Assembly: GCA_963825765.1 (NCBI GenBank)
Contig: CAWGUU010000013.1
Location: forward strand, 238,852-302,851
Length of the DNA stretch: 64,000 nt
Direction of reading: 5' to 3'
Source of the DNA: CAWGUU01 sp963825765
GTDB lineage: Bacteria > Actinomycetota > Acidimicrobiia > Acidimicrobiales > AC-14
Under the pieces are notes generated by a model. The model saw only the letters and a program-made list of their open reading frames with translations, searched no databases and was not told the origin of the DNA. How positions within the stretch are numbered: the stretch's first letter is position 1; each line of letters starts with the position of its first letter. The translations under genes and the position numbers were made by a program. Shown one piece after another: positions 8,263 to 18,622 of the stretch.

Positions 8263-9608
8263 TTCTTGTCGAGCCCGATGATGTTGAGGCCGGACTGGCC
8301 GCCGCGCACGTTGCCGTTGCGACCGAAGACGTACCGGCCCCTGGGCGCCACGAACGCGGTGTAGGTGTCGGGCCTGCTGAACTCGTCGTTGTAGCGGTAG
8401 GCGGTGGCCAGGTCGGCACCCAGCATGGGGAACTCGGTACCGTCCGGAGCTTTGAGCGTGCCCATCACGGTGCCGTTCTCGTAGCGGAGGTCGAGCGTTG
8501 CCCCCTGCTCGGACGTACCCGTGTGGTGGCGGTCCGGGGCGACGGTCACGGTGTAGATCCCCGCCCCTTGGCCGCTGGGGACGGCGTAATAGCGGCGCGC
8601 CGGCTGGTCCGGCAGGGTGATCTCGCCACCGATGCCCTCGTCGGAGATGGTGCCGTTCATGGTGGCGTCGCCGGTCTTGGACGTGATGGCGAACTGCGGG
8701 GGCGTGACCGGCTCGGCGAACCACTGGATGTCGCCGGCCGGCTCGGGCTCGGAGTCCGACACGTAGGCCCGCACCAGCGTGGTGCCGTCGGGGTTGGCCT
8801 TCAGCTCGAAGTTGAGCCGGTCGGTGGTGCCGGCCACCCGCCCGTGGTAGACGCCGGGCGTCGGCGTGGCCTCCTGGGACAGGTCGAGGGCGACGATGTT
8901 GGCGTCGGGCTTACCGCCCTTGACGTCACCGCCCCGACCCTGGATCTCGGTGGCCTGGCGGGTGACGATGGTCGTGTAGGTGTCCGGCGCGCCACCCTCC
9001 GTGACGTAGCCGAGACGGCGGGTGAGGTCGTTGTGGCGGAAGTCGTACTTCTCGCCCGTGCTCGACACCACGCTGCCCTCGACGTAGGGCCCCGTCTGCT
9101 TCGCCGTCAGCGTCGAACCGTCGAGCGACGTGCCCGTCCAGGTCCCGTCGGCCGCCACCGTGATCTCGAACACTCCGGCCCCGTCGCCGGCCGGGCGGGT
9201 GAAGAAGTTCCGGGTCTGGCCGTCGGCCAGGGTGACGGTGCCGTCGGCGTCGAAGGCCTCGATCGTGCCCTCGATGGTGGCCTTGCCGCTCTTGGACGTC
9301 AGCTTGAACGTCTCGCCGTCGGCCTTGCCCTCGAACCACTCGGCGTTGCCGTCGGGCAGGCCGTCGGTGACGAACACCCTCATGCCGACGTGGTCCTCGT
9401 CGGCGCGGTCGAAGTGGATGGCGACCAGGTTGCCGGTCATGGCCACGCCGCCCACGAACACGCCGGCGTCGGCCAGCTCGGCCAGGCGGTCGGCCAGCGT
9501 CGACGACGTCTGGCCCGAGGAGCTCTCGTCGTCGCTCCCGCAGGACGACAGAAAAAGCGCCGCCAGCAGGACAGGAGCGACGAGTCGGACCGTGCGCTGA
9601 AAGGACAT
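8256..9608 (-). CDS. Large secreted lipoprotein with internal duplication, function unknown
   Basis: A 450-aa lipoprotein with a clear lipobox (LLAALFLSSCGS) followed by an Asp/Ser linker. The mature part is beta-rich and seems duplicated. Each half contains a WF(E/A) motif followed by a TSKSG/TSKTG turn with a (E/N)GTI strand (TSKSGKATIEGTI and TSKTGDATMNGTI), then a pattern ending GAGVFEITV or GAGIYTVTV. The C-terminus ends LNIIGLDKKC, matching ANIVALDLSQ in the first half. I do not recognise the family. The repeat suggests a two-domain adhesin or binding protein. First gene of a likely two-gene unit with the DM13 lipoprotein. Confidence 0.75.
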   Translation of the reverse strand: MSFQRTVRLVAPVLLAALFLSSCGSDDESSSGQTSSTLADRLAELADAGVFVGGVAMTGNLVAIHFDRADEDHVGMRVFVTDGLPDGNAEWFEGKADGETFKLTSKSGKATIEGTIEAFDADGTVTLADGQTRNFFTRPAGDGAGVFEITVAADGTWTGTSLDGSTLTAKQTGPYVEGSVVSSTGEKYDFRHNDLTRRLGYVTEGGAPDTYTTIVTRQATEIQGRGGDVKGGKPDANIVALDLSQEATPTPGVYHGRVAGTTDRLNFELKANPDGTTLVRAYVSDSEPEPAGDIQWFAEPVTPPQFAITSKTGDATMNGTISDEGIGGEITLPDQPARRYYAVPSGQGAGIYTVTVAPDRHHTGTSEQGATLDLRYENGTVMGTLKAPDGTEFPMLGADLATAYRYNDEFSRPDTYTAFVAPRGRYVFGRNGNVRGGQSGLNIIGLDKKC

Positions 9609-9682
9609 CTCCCCCAGCTCCTCTCCCCGCCGTCAGCCCGAAAAATCTAAGCCCGCGGGAGCCGGAAAGCAACGGCTCGGTG

Positions 9683-10521
9683 TCAGGTCGTGTCGACGCC
9701 GAGCAGCCGGGCCCGCGTGACCGCCCGCGCCCCGCGCGTGAGGCCGATGATCGCCGCCGTCCAGGCGACGGCGCCGAGGATCAGCCCCGACCGGCCGCTC
9801 GCGCCCAGCAGCGCCCCGCTGGACTGGCCGTAGGACAGCACGATGAGCGGCAGGGTCACCAGGCCGGAAGCCTGCTGGGCGGCCGCCGCGCTCTTGACCC
9901 GCGCCGAAAGCCGCAGCACGACCGACAGGGTGATGGCGAGGAAGGGCGGGACGACCCACAGCATGAGGATCCACCACGCACGCGTCGGGAAGAACCACCC
10001 CCCGACCTGGGGCCCGACGATGAGGTTCACCGCCAGGGAGTAGATCCCGAAGCCGACGAGCGTGGTGAGGTAGCCAGGCAGGAGGCTGGCCACAAGCTTG
10101 CCGAGGTAGATCTCCCGCTCCGAAGCCGGCGAGTGGGCGAGGAACTCGCCGGTGCCCTTCTCCCGCTCGCCCACCAGGGTGTTGGCCCCGACTGCCGTCG
10201 AGATGGTCATGGGGACGATGACGGCCAGCGGGGCGAACAGGTACACGGCCAGGGCGTAGGTGGTGCGGGCGGCGGGAGTGTCGCCCCGCACCGCCGCCTG
10301 GGCGGCCGGCGGGAGCAGGTCGAGGGCGTCCGACACCTTCTGCACGGTCGGCACGCTGCCCAGGTTGGTGATCGTCAGCAGGAGGATCACCGGGATGACG
10401 ACGAAGAACAGGGCGGCCAGGACCAGCATGGGCGCCCAGAAGTCGGGGCTGCGGGCCAGCTGGCGCAGGTCGTTCCTTGTCACCGCCCACATGCGGCTGC
10501 GGTTGAAGTGTCCCATGTGGA

Positions 10522-10525
<4 letters not shown>
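9683..10525 (-). CDS. ABC-2 type transporter permease
   Basis: A 280-aa integral membrane protein with about six hydrophobic segments. The cytosolic motif GEREKGTGEFLAHSP between the second and third segments is the hallmark of ABC-2 permeases (compare ERExGTxExLLxSP). It pairs with the ATPase encoded directly upstream. The proposed GTG start at 10525 overlaps the ATPase stop (GTGA), giving translational coupling. An ATG three codons later is possible. The substrate is unknown. The family includes exporters of drugs, Na+ and polymers. Confidence 0.85.
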
Positions 10526-11493
<968 letters not shown>

Positions 11494-11702
11494 TTCTGTA
11501 CATGATCGACACCACGGCGCCGGCCCTTGATGGGCCGAACGGCCCCCTTCTAGACGGCGAGCTGGGGCGGCGTACCGGCGTAGGCCGCGGTTGAGTCAGC
11601 CCAGTTCGGCGCGGGCCGGGTGTCGCGCGGTACCGTCAGGACCGGACAGGGCGGGGGCTGAGCGCAGCTGAGCACCTCGTGCTGGGCGGGGAGAACGGCG
11701 AA

Positions 11703-12569
11703 ATGCGGCGATGGGCAGCGGGGTTCGTGGCGGCCATGGTGACGGGCATCTTGTGCCTGACGTTGGCCGTCCCGGCGGGAGCGGCGGGTCACGTGGCCGC
11801 CAGCTCGTTCAATCAAGCCAATTTCACCAACCCGACCGGGATCAGCAACCAGTACCTGCCGCTGGCCCCTGGCCGGCAGTTCACCCTCAAGGGGCGGGCG
11901 GACAGAGGCGACGGGTTGAAGCCCCACACCTCGATCTTCACCGTCACCGGCCTGACCAAGGTCCTGAACGGCGTCAAGACGAGGGTCGTCTGGGACCAGG
12001 ACATCAACGACGGCACGCTCGTCGAGGCCGAGCTGGCCTTCTTCGCCCAGGACAAGAACGGCACCGTGTGGGTGCTGGGCGAATACCCCGAGGAGTTCGA
12101 GGGAGGTGTCTTCGTCGGCGCTCCGAGCGCATGGGCGGCGGGTTTCGACGGTGCATCCGCCGGCATCGCCATGCAGGCGACCCCCACCGTCGGGCAGCCG
12201 GCCTACAGCCAGGGCTTCGCACCGGAGATCGAGTTCGGAGACCTGGGCCGGGTCATTCAGACGGGGGCGACCGTCTGCCTCTCCCCCGCGTCACCGCTGG
12301 GCTGCTTCTCGAACGTCGTGGTTGTGGAGGAACAGAACACCTTCGCACCGGAGGAGGGCTTCCAGCGCAAGTCCCACGCTCCCGGCGTCGGCGTCGTGCT
12401 GGTCAAGCCGGTCGGGGGACTCGAGGGGGAGCAGCTCGAGCTGGTCAAGCAGGCCACGCTGACCGGATCGGCCTTGAGCGCGGCGAACTACGAGGCAATC
12501 AGACTCGACCGCCGGGCGTACGCGTTCTCGGAGATCTACCGCGCCACCGCACCGGCGCAACCGGGGTAG
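11703..12569 (+). CDS. Secreted protein of unknown function
   Basis: A 288-aa exported protein. The signal peptide is a basic start (MRRW), a hydrophobic core and an AGAAG cleavage region near residue 30. The mature part begins SSFNQANFTNPTGISNQYLP and describes a beta-rich domain with a quoted WDQDINDG-type acidic loop and one Cys pair (TVCLSP, GCFSN). Similar proteins are common in actinobacteria as uncharacterised secreted proteins. I cannot name a function. ATG at 11703 gives the best signal peptide. An upstream GTG at 11679 would add 8 residues. It is alone, convergent with phaC. Confidence 0.75.
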   Translation: MRRWAAGFVAAMVTGILCLTLAVPAGAAGHVAASSFNQANFTNPTGISNQYLPLAPGRQFTLKGRADRGDGLKPHTSIFTVTGLTKVLNGVKTRVVWDQDINDGTLVEAELAFFAQDKNGTVWVLGEYPEEFEGGVFVGAPSAWAAGFDGASAGIAMQATPTVGQPAYSQGFAPEIEFGDLGRVIQTGATVCLSPASPLGCFSNVVVVEEQNTFAPEEGFQRKSHAPGVGVVLVKPVGGLEGEQLELVKQATLTGSALSAANYEAIRLDRRAYAFSEIYRATAPAQPG

Positions 12570-12585
12570 CGCCCGTACCCCCCGG

Positions 12586-14334
12586 CTACTTCTGGTGCAC
12601 GTAGCTGCCGGGGGCGTCGGCGAGAGGTGGGAAGCGTTCGCTGCCCGTTGACGGCGGCGGTCGCCGGTCACCGGCCAGGGGCGCGATCCAGTCGGCCCAG
12701 TCCTGCCACCACGACCCCGCCTGCTCGGCGGCCCCGGCCAACCACGCCTCGGGGTCGCCTGGCAGCGCCTCGCTGGTCCAGTGCGTGCGGCGCGAGGTCG
12801 GCGGGTTGACGATCCCGGCCACGTGGCCCGACGAGCTCAGCACGAAGCGGACCTTGCCGCCGAGCAGCTGCGTCGTGGCGTATGTCGACTTCCACGGGGC
12901 GATGTGGTCCTCGCGGGCCGAGAGGACGTAGGCGGGCGCGGTGACATCCTCCAGGCGGAGCCGGGTGCCAGCCAGGCTCATCTCGCCCCGGGCCAGCTGG
13001 TTCTCGACGTAGCAGCACCGCAGGTAGAAGGAGTGCATGTCGGCGGGCATGCGGGTGCCGTCGGCGTTCCAGACCAGGATGTCGAAGGCCGGCGGCTTCT
13101 CCCCCATCAGCCACCCGCTGACCACGTAGTTCCAGATCAGGTCCCGGCCCCGCAGCAGGTCGAACATCCCGGCCATCTCGGAAGCGTCGAGGAAGCCCCG
13201 CTCGGCCATCTGCTCCGACAGCCGCTCGACCGACGCGGGATCGAGGAAGTGGCCCATCGGGCCCGGCTCGGAGAAGTCCACGAGGGTGTTGAGCAGGGTG
13301 GCGGATCGCACCCGCCCGCCGGAGTTGGCCGCCAGGTGGGCCAGGAGCATCACGGTGAGCGTGCCGCCCAGGCACAGGCCCACCACGTTGACGGCGTCGG
13401 TGCCGGTGATGTCGGCGATGACGTCGAGCGCCTCGTACGGCCCCCGGAGCAGGTAGTCGTCGAGGGCGACGTCGCGCATCGACTCGTCGGGGTTGCGGTA
13501 GCTGATGGCGAAGACGGTGTGACCGTTGGCGACCGCCCACTCGACGAAGCTGCGGCCGGGCGCCAGATCCATGATGTAGTACTTGTTGATCCACGGCGGG
13601 CTCAGCAGCAGCGGCACCTCGTGCACCGTCTCGGTCTGCGGCGAGTACTGGATCAGCTCCATGAGGTCGTTGCGGAACACGACCTTGCCCGGCGTCGCCG
13701 CCAGGTTCTCCCCCACCCGGAACGACGACGCGTCGACCTGGCTGGGCTTGCCGTAGTTGGTGGCCATGTCGTGGAAGAAGTTCTTCAGTCCGGCGAGCAC
13801 CGACAGGCCGCCGGTCTCGTAGGCCCGCCGAAGGGCGGCAGGGTTCGTCCAGAGGACGTTGGTGGGCGACGCCGCGTCGATCAGGAGCTCGGTGGCGAAA
13901 TGGGCCTTGGCTGCCGTCCGGGCGTCGAGGCCGGCGGCGTCGACAAGGTCGTGCAGGAAGCGGGCCCACGCCAGGTACCACTGGCGGAGGGCGAAGAACC
14001 ACGGGTTGCTCGCCCAGCTCGGATCCTGGAACCGTCGGTCCCGCGGGTCGACCTCGATGGGGCCGGGGACGGCGACGCCGAACGAGCGCCCCACCGACGC
14101 CCAGCTGCTCTCGGCCAGAGCCGACGCGTACCGGGTGGCGGCGACCGTCACCTCGCCCGGGCGGGAAGCCAAGGCGGCGCCGACCTGCTCGAGCGCCTCG
14201 GCGAAGCCGGCGGTGTCGAGCCCGGCCAGCAGCTTGGTCTCCGGGCCCAGCGCCTCGGTGGCCAGGAGCGCGATGTCCACGGCCTCTCTCGAGTCAGGCT
14301 CGCCCGGATCGGGCTGCTCGGCTGCGACTGACAT
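12586..14334 (-). CDS. phaC: Class I poly(3-hydroxyalkanoate) synthase
   Basis: A 582-aa PHA synthase that polymerises (R)-3-hydroxyacyl-CoA into storage polyester on granules. The N-terminal domain carries the FQDPSWASNPWFFALRQWYL motif. The alpha/beta-hydrolase part has PPWINKYYIMDL, the lipase-like box GLCLGG with catalytic C321, the Asp motif (LSAREDHIAPW) and the His motif (LSSSGHVAGIVNPP). Length is normal for class I. The ATG at 14334 follows a short run of DVPD/DAPD codons in the same frame, which I treat as upstream of the gene. The last gene of a leftward set with the XRE regulator and phasin. A paralogue lies at 16000-17652. Confidence 0.95.
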   Translation of the reverse strand: MSVAAEQPDPGEPDSREAVDIALLATEALGPETKLLAGLDTAGFAEALEQVGAALASRPGEVTVAATRYASALAESSWASVGRSFGVAVPGPIEVDPRDRRFQDPSWASNPWFFALRQWYLAWARFLHDLVDAAGLDARTAAKAHFATELLIDAASPTNVLWTNPAALRRAYETGGLSVLAGLKNFFHDMATNYGKPSQVDASSFRVGENLAATPGKVVFRNDLMELIQYSPQTETVHEVPLLLSPPWINKYYIMDLAPGRSFVEWAVANGHTVFAISYRNPDESMRDVALDDYLLRGPYEALDVIADITGTDAVNVVGLCLGGTLTVMLLAHLAANSGGRVRSATLLNTLVDFSEPGPMGHFLDPASVERLSEQMAERGFLDASEMAGMFDLLRGRDLIWNYVVSGWLMGEKPPAFDILVWNADGTRMPADMHSFYLRCCYVENQLARGEMSLAGTRLRLEDVTAPAYVLSAREDHIAPWKSTYATTQLLGGKVRFVLSSSGHVAGIVNPPTSRRTHWTSEALPGDPEAWLAGAAEQAGSWWQDWADWIAPLAGDRRPPPSTGSERFPPLADAPGSYVHQK

Positions 14335-14381
14335 ATCCGGCGCGTCAGGCACATCCGGCACGTCAGGTGGATCCTGGCACG

Positions 14382-14780
14382 TCAGGCGCCGCGGTTGTTG
14401 GCGAGGTAGCTCCGGTAGACAGAGAGCAACGCGTCCTTCTGGTCGTCGGACAGCTTCGGGTCCCTCCGGATGGCCGCCTCCGTGGTGGGTGGTTGCTCGT
14501 CGGCCGCGTCGCCGGCGGGGTCGTCCTCCATGAGGCCGGCCTGGGTCAGCATGGCCTCGGCCGACAGGTCCAGCGCCTTGCCGATCGACCGCAGGACCCG
14601 CACCGAGGGCGCGTGCAGGCCGCGTTCGAGCTGGCTGAGGTAGGCGTTGGAGACCTTGGTCCGCTCGGCCATGTCCCGCAGGGACAGCTTTGCCAGGCGC
14701 CGCTGCGACCGCAGGAAGGCGCCGAACGCCTCCTGCTGCGCAGCCCACGGGTCGTCGGTCACGTACACAGTGTGCTGCAC
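14382..14780 (-). CDS. XRE-family regulator of the PHA locus
   Basis: A 132-aa DNA-binding protein. Residues about 18-75 form a Cro/C1-type helix-turn-helix (LSLRDMAERTKVSNAYLSQLERG), with an acidic linker and a C-terminal helix (DDQKDALLSVYRSYL). It sits between phasin and phaC. In other bacteria granule-binding repressors shut down phasin genes until polymer appears. This one is of a different fold (XRE), so that role is an inference from position only. Starts with ATG (MQHTVYVTDD). Confidence 0.88.
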   Translation of the reverse strand: MQHTVYVTDDPWAAQQEAFGAFLRSQRRLAKLSLRDMAERTKVSNAYLSQLERGLHAPSVRVLRSIGKALDLSAEAMLTQAGLMEDDPAGDAADEQPPTTEAAIRRDPKLSDDQKDALLSVYRSYLANNRGA

Positions 14781-14834
14781 CCGCAGAGCCGTACTTTCGA
14801 CCCTGCGGGCGCAGCGGGTCCCCAGCGGAGGGGA

Positions 14835-15143
14835 CTACTTGGGCGAAGCCGCCTTGGCCGCTGCCGTCGTCGCCAGCTTGGTCACGGGCGTGGTCGCCTC
14901 GACCAGCTTGGAGAAGAAGTCCTTCTGGCTGGTCATGACCTTCTCGGTGAAGCCGATGGTGTTCTCGATCAGCTCCATGGGCTTCATCGGCCCGGCCTTC
15001 ATGAGGTCGGGCATCTTGGTGTACATGGTCTCCACGATGTCCGCCCAGGTCTTGACGGAGTCGATGACAGCCTTCTGACCGACGATCATGCCGGCGTAGA
15101 GCTTGTCCTGGATGGCTGTCGTGGTTTCGAGTGAAGTCGTCAT
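14835..15143 (-). CDS. Phasin-like granule-associated protein
   Basis: A 102-aa helical protein that fits small phasins: it is amphipathic, has no Cys, and ends in an Ala/Lys-rich tail (TTAAAKAASPK) like granule-binding proteins. Phasins coat PHA granules and control their size. The strong ribosome site aaggagg just upstream of the ATG at 15143 and the good promoter in front point to high expression, as expected. First gene of the leftward phasin-XRE-phaC set. Confidence 0.8.
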   Translation of the reverse strand: MTTSLETTTAIQDKLYAGMIVGQKAVIDSVKTWADIVETMYTKMPDLMKAGPMKPMELIENTIGFTEKVMTSQKDFFSKLVEATTPVTKLATTAAAKAASPK

Positions 15144-15174
15144 TTGGCAGCCTCCTTTCTCTTTCGGTTTGCGT

Positions 15175-15202
15175 ACTTTACCACGCACTTGCTAGATTTC
15201 AA
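15175..15202 (-). promoter_or_regulatory. Predicted promoter of the phasin gene
   Basis: On the minus strand TTGAAA (-35, 15197-15202) and TAAAGT (-10, 15175-15180) are 16 bp apart. They sit about 35 bp upstream of the phasin ATG. This is one of few AT-richer spots in the window. Confidence 0.55.
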
Positions 15203-15523
15203 GCGCTGATCGAGATCCAGACCGCGAGTTCCAGGTCAGCCGAGATCAGGCGAGGGAGGGTGTTTGACACGGGCCTCGACGATCGGTAGACCGGTCGGCA
15301 GCACCGTTGCGAGCCGCGTGTCCGGGGCCTTGGTCGGCCCAAGATCTTCACACGCCCGCCAGCAGGCATTCGCACAGGCGGTACCGCGGCGTAACCCGCA
15401 CGGTGCAAGCTCAGCGAGGGGCAGAGCGCCGCAGGGCAACCTGAGACCCACCGCACATGACAAGCCACATCGGAGACCCTCTCCCCACTCCCTTGGAGGC
15501 GGCACATTGACGAGTCGCACATC
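15203..15523. other. Non-coding divergent regulatory region of the PHA locus
   Basis: About 320 bp between the phasin promoter and the MaoC-type hydratase gene. No supported gene is seen. Antisense open frames here are low-quality shadows. It must hold the rightward promoter and probably the operator for the XRE regulator, but no clear inverted repeat was found by eye. Confidence 0.5.
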
Positions 15524-16003
15524 GTGACCCCGGCAGTACTCGACGTCGACGAACTGGCTTCGCGCCTCGGTGAGCACCTGGGCCAAAGCTCGTGGCGCAC
15601 GATCACCCAGGACGACGTCGACACGTTCGCCCGGCTGACCGGCGACGAGCAGTGGATCCACGTCGACCCCGAGCGGGCAAGGGTCGGCCCCTTCGGCGGC
15701 ACGATCGCTTACGGCTACTTCACCCTCTCATTGTCGACGGTGTTCCTGGAGGAGGTCGTCACCGTGAAGGGCGCCAACCTCGTCCTCAACTACGGGTCCA
15801 ACCGCGTGCGCTACCCGGCGCCGGTGCCGGTCGGCTCGCGGGTCAGGGCCGCCATCGAGCTGCCCTCGGTCGAGCCCATCGCCGGAGGGGTGCAGGTCAC
15901 ATTCCGCCTGACGTTCGAGGTCGAGGGACAGGCCAGGCCCGGCTGCGTGGCCGACATCGTCTACCGCTACTACACCGACTTCCCGGGAAAGAACGGCTCA
16001 TGA
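15524..16003 (+). CDS. MaoC-like (R)-specific enoyl-CoA hydratase
   Basis: A 159-aa hot-dog fold protein. The hydratase motif is FARLTGDEQWIHVDPERA, with Asp and His of the catalytic pair, followed by GPFGGTIAYGYFTLSL. It would convert trans-2-enoyl-CoA from beta-oxidation to (R)-3-hydroxyacyl-CoA, the PHA synthase substrate (PhaJ role). The stop overlaps the ATG of the second phaC (ATGA), which supports that role. GTG start. Confidence 0.9.
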   Translation: MTPAVLDVDELASRLGEHLGQSSWRTITQDDVDTFARLTGDEQWIHVDPERARVGPFGGTIAYGYFTLSLSTVFLEEVVTVKGANLVLNYGSNRVRYPAPVPVGSRVRAAIELPSVEPIAGGVQVTFRLTFEVEGQARPGCVADIVYRYYTDFPGKNGS

Positions 16004-17652
16004 CCGACTCACTCGACACGGACACAGGCATGCGCGACCCGGCGGCGTTCGGCCCCGCCCTGGCCAAGCTGATGCTGGGCCTGGCCGCCAACCCCGTCGC
16101 CGCCCTCGAGGTGGTCGCCAAGGCGGCGGCCGCCGCCGTCGACCCGGACGACGGCACCCAGGCCAAAACCGATGATCGCCGGTTCACGGACCCGGCGTGG
16201 GAGGAGAACGGGTGGTTCTTCGCCCAGCGCCAGGCCTATCTCGCCTGGTCACGGGGCCTGGAGGAACTGCCCGGCGTCAGCGGCCTCCAGGGGGTCGACG
16301 CCGCCAAGGCCGAGTTCGCCCTGGAACGGATCGCCGAGGCCCTCGCCCCCACGAACTTCCTGTGGGGCAACCCCGAGGCCCTGCGCAAAGCGGTGGAGAC
16401 CGGAGGCGCAAGCGTCCTCGACGGCCTGTCGAACTGCCTGGACGACATGACGGAGAACCGCGGCAAGCCGCAGCAGGTCGACGCCTCGCAGTTCGAGGTT
16501 GGCGCCAACCTGGCCGCCACGCCGGGCAAGGTCGTGTTCCGCAACGACCTGATGGAGCTCATCCAGTACGCGCCGCAGACCGGGACCGTCCACGCCGTCC
16601 CGCTCCTGATGAGCCCCCCGTGGATCAACCGCTACTACATCATGGACCTCGCCCCGGGCCGCAGCTTCGTGGAGTGGGCGGTGTCCCACGGCCACACCAC
16701 GTTCGCCATCAGCTACCGCAACGCCGACTCGTCGATGCGTGACGTCGGCCTCGAGGACTACATGGGTCGCGGCCTCGGGGAAGCCGTCGACGTCGTGCGG
16801 GAGATCACCGGCGCCCCCCATGTCAACGTGGCCGGGCTGTGCGTGGGCGGCACCCTGGCCGTCATGCTCGGGGCGTGGCTGGCCGGCGGCAAGGCCGAGG
16901 CCAGGCCCGGGGTCGGGGCCGGGAAGATCAACTCGATCACCCTGCTCAACACCCTCGTCGACTTCGACGAGCCGGGACAGCTCGCCGTCTTCACCGACGC
17001 CGAGGCCGTGCAACGGGTCGAGGAGCGCATGGCCGAGCACGGTTTCCTCGACGGCAGGGAGCTGGCCGACACCTTCGACTCGCTGCGGGCCAACGACCTG
17101 ATCTGGAACTACGTAGGCGCCAGCTGGCTGCGCGGCGAAGGTCCCCCGGCCTTCGACATCCTGGCCTGGAACGCCGACGCCACAAACGTCCCGGAAGCCA
17201 CCCATTCCCAGTACCTCCGTGCCCTCTACCTCTCCAACTCCCTCGCACGGGGTAGCATGCGGGTGAAGGGCCGGACCCTGGCGCCGAAGGGCGTCACGGC
17301 CGACACCTACGTGCTCGCCGCTCGCGGCGACCACATCACGCCCTGGCTGGGCTCCTACCGCACCACCGGCCTGCTGGGCGGTGCGGTCCGGTTCGTGCTC
17401 AGCTCGGCCGGTCACATCGCCGGCATCGTGAACCCGCCGGGGCCGAAGCGGAAGTACTGGACCAACGATGACGTGCCGCCCGAACCCGATGGGTGGCTGG
17501 CAGGAGCCACCGAGCACTCCGGCTCCTGGTGGGACGACTGGGCCGACTGGATCGCGGCCCGCGCCGGCGACCGCCGGCCGGCACCACCAGAGCTCGGGAG
17601 CACCGCCCACCCCGCACTCACCGATGCACCAGGCACGTACGTCACGGGCTGA
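16000..17652 (+). CDS. phaC: Second class I poly(3-hydroxyalkanoate) synthase
   Basis: A 550-aa paralogue of the leftward phaC. Same landmarks: FTDPAWEENGWFFAQRQAYL, PPWINRYYIMDL, the box GLCVGG with catalytic C281, ARGDHITPW and SSAGHIAGIVNPPG. It lacks about 30 N-terminal residues and has a short insertion after the Cys box (GGKAEARPGVGAGK). Translationally coupled to the MaoC-type hydratase, so probably uses beta-oxidation-derived monomers. The two synthases diverge enough to suggest different substrate ranges or a heterodimer. Substrate range is not visible from sequence. Confidence 0.95.
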   Translation: MTDSLDTDTGMRDPAAFGPALAKLMLGLAANPVAALEVVAKAAAAAVDPDDGTQAKTDDRRFTDPAWEENGWFFAQRQAYLAWSRGLEELPGVSGLQGVDAAKAEFALERIAEALAPTNFLWGNPEALRKAVETGGASVLDGLSNCLDDMTENRGKPQQVDASQFEVGANLAATPGKVVFRNDLMELIQYAPQTGTVHAVPLLMSPPWINRYYIMDLAPGRSFVEWAVSHGHTTFAISYRNADSSMRDVGLEDYMGRGLGEAVDVVREITGAPHVNVAGLCVGGTLAVMLGAWLAGGKAEARPGVGAGKINSITLLNTLVDFDEPGQLAVFTDAEAVQRVEERMAEHGFLDGRELADTFDSLRANDLIWNYVGASWLRGEGPPAFDILAWNADATNVPEATHSQYLRALYLSNSLARGSMRVKGRTLAPKGVTADTYVLAARGDHITPWLGSYRTTGLLGGAVRFVLSSAGHIAGIVNPPGPKRKYWTNDDVPPEPDGWLAGATEHSGSWWDDWADWIAARAGDRRPAPPELGSTAHPALTDAPGTYVTG

Positions 17653-17703
17653 TTGACGGGCGTCGTGGCGGACCACCCACGCACTAGCGAGAAAGAGGAT
17701 GCG

Positions 17704-18567
17704 ATGAACGCAATCAAGTCAGTAGGTGTCGCAGGATCAGGGATGATGAGCGCCGGGATCGCCGAGGTGGCGGCCAAGGCCGGCTTCGACGTCGTCCTGC
17801 GGGGCCGCACGCTGCGCAGCGCCGACGCCGCCCTCGGGCGGGTGGCCAAGTCGCTCAACGTCCAGACCGAGAAGGGCAAGCTGTCCGCCGGCGAGGGCGA
17901 GGTCATCCTCTCCCGGGTCCGCACCACGGCCGACCTGGCCGACCTCCAGCTGTGCGGCATCGTCGTCGAGTCGGTGGTGGAGGACCTCGACGTGAAGAAG
18001 GACCTGTTCCGCCAGCTCGACTCGATCTGCTCCGAGGACACGATCCTGGCCACCAACACGTCGACCCTGTCGGTGATCGACATCGCCATGGGCACCGACC
18101 GGCCCGACAGGGTCGTCGGCCTGCACTTCTTCAACCCGGCGCCGCGGATGCCACTCGTGGAGATCGTGTCGGCCCTCACCACCACCGCGGCCACCGTCGA
18201 CACCACCCGCCGGTTCGCCGAGGAGTGTGGCAAGGAGACGGTGATGGTGAAGGACAGTGCCGGCTTCATCGTGAACGCCCTGCTGTTCCCGTACCTCAAC
18301 AGCGCGGTCAAGATGCTCGACGGGGCGGTGGCCTCCAAGGAGGACATCGACACCGCCATGAAGGGCGGCTGCGGCTTCCCCATGGGCCCGCTGGAGCTGC
18401 TCGACCTCATCGGCCTCGACACCGGCCTCTCCGTCCTGAGGGCCCTCGACGAGGACCGTCACGACGCCTGCTGCACGCCTGCCCCGCTGCTCGAGCGGAT
18501 GGTCACGGCCAACCAGCTGGGCCGCAAGACCGGGCAGGGCTTCTACGCCTACCCCCCGACGCGCTGA
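17704..18567 (+). CDS. 3-hydroxyacyl-CoA (3-hydroxybutyryl-CoA) dehydrogenase
   Basis: A 287-aa NAD(P)-dependent dehydrogenase. The Rossmann motif is GVAGSGMMSAGIAEVAAKAG, the catalytic His lies in GLHFFNPAPRMPLVE, and the C-terminal domain has AGFIVNALLFPYLN and GPLELLDLIGLDT. It interconverts acetoacetyl-CoA and 3-hydroxybutyryl-CoA, joining thiolase to PHA or butyrate metabolism. ATG at 17704 is preceded by an agaaagagg ribosome site. Follows phaC by 51 bp and precedes the thiolase by 55 bp. Confidence 0.93.
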   Translation: MNAIKSVGVAGSGMMSAGIAEVAAKAGFDVVLRGRTLRSADAALGRVAKSLNVQTEKGKLSAGEGEVILSRVRTTADLADLQLCGIVVESVVEDLDVKKDLFRQLDSICSEDTILATNTSTLSVIDIAMGTDRPDRVVGLHFFNPAPRMPLVEIVSALTTTAATVDTTRRFAEECGKETVMVKDSAGFIVNALLFPYLNSAVKMLDGAVASKEDIDTAMKGGCGFPMGPLELLDLIGLDTGLSVLRALDEDRHDACCTPAPLLERMVTANQLGRKTGQGFYAYPPTR

Positions 18568-18622
18568 GCGCCAGCCGTACCGAACCCCGCCAGCACCACC
18601 CCCCGAGCCAAGGAGGATCCTC

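Noticed and set aside
14335..14748. N-terminal extension of the leftward phaC through repeated DVPD codons
   Set aside because: It overlaps the regulator gene and is outside the synthase fold; the ATG at 14334 gives a normal-length protein.
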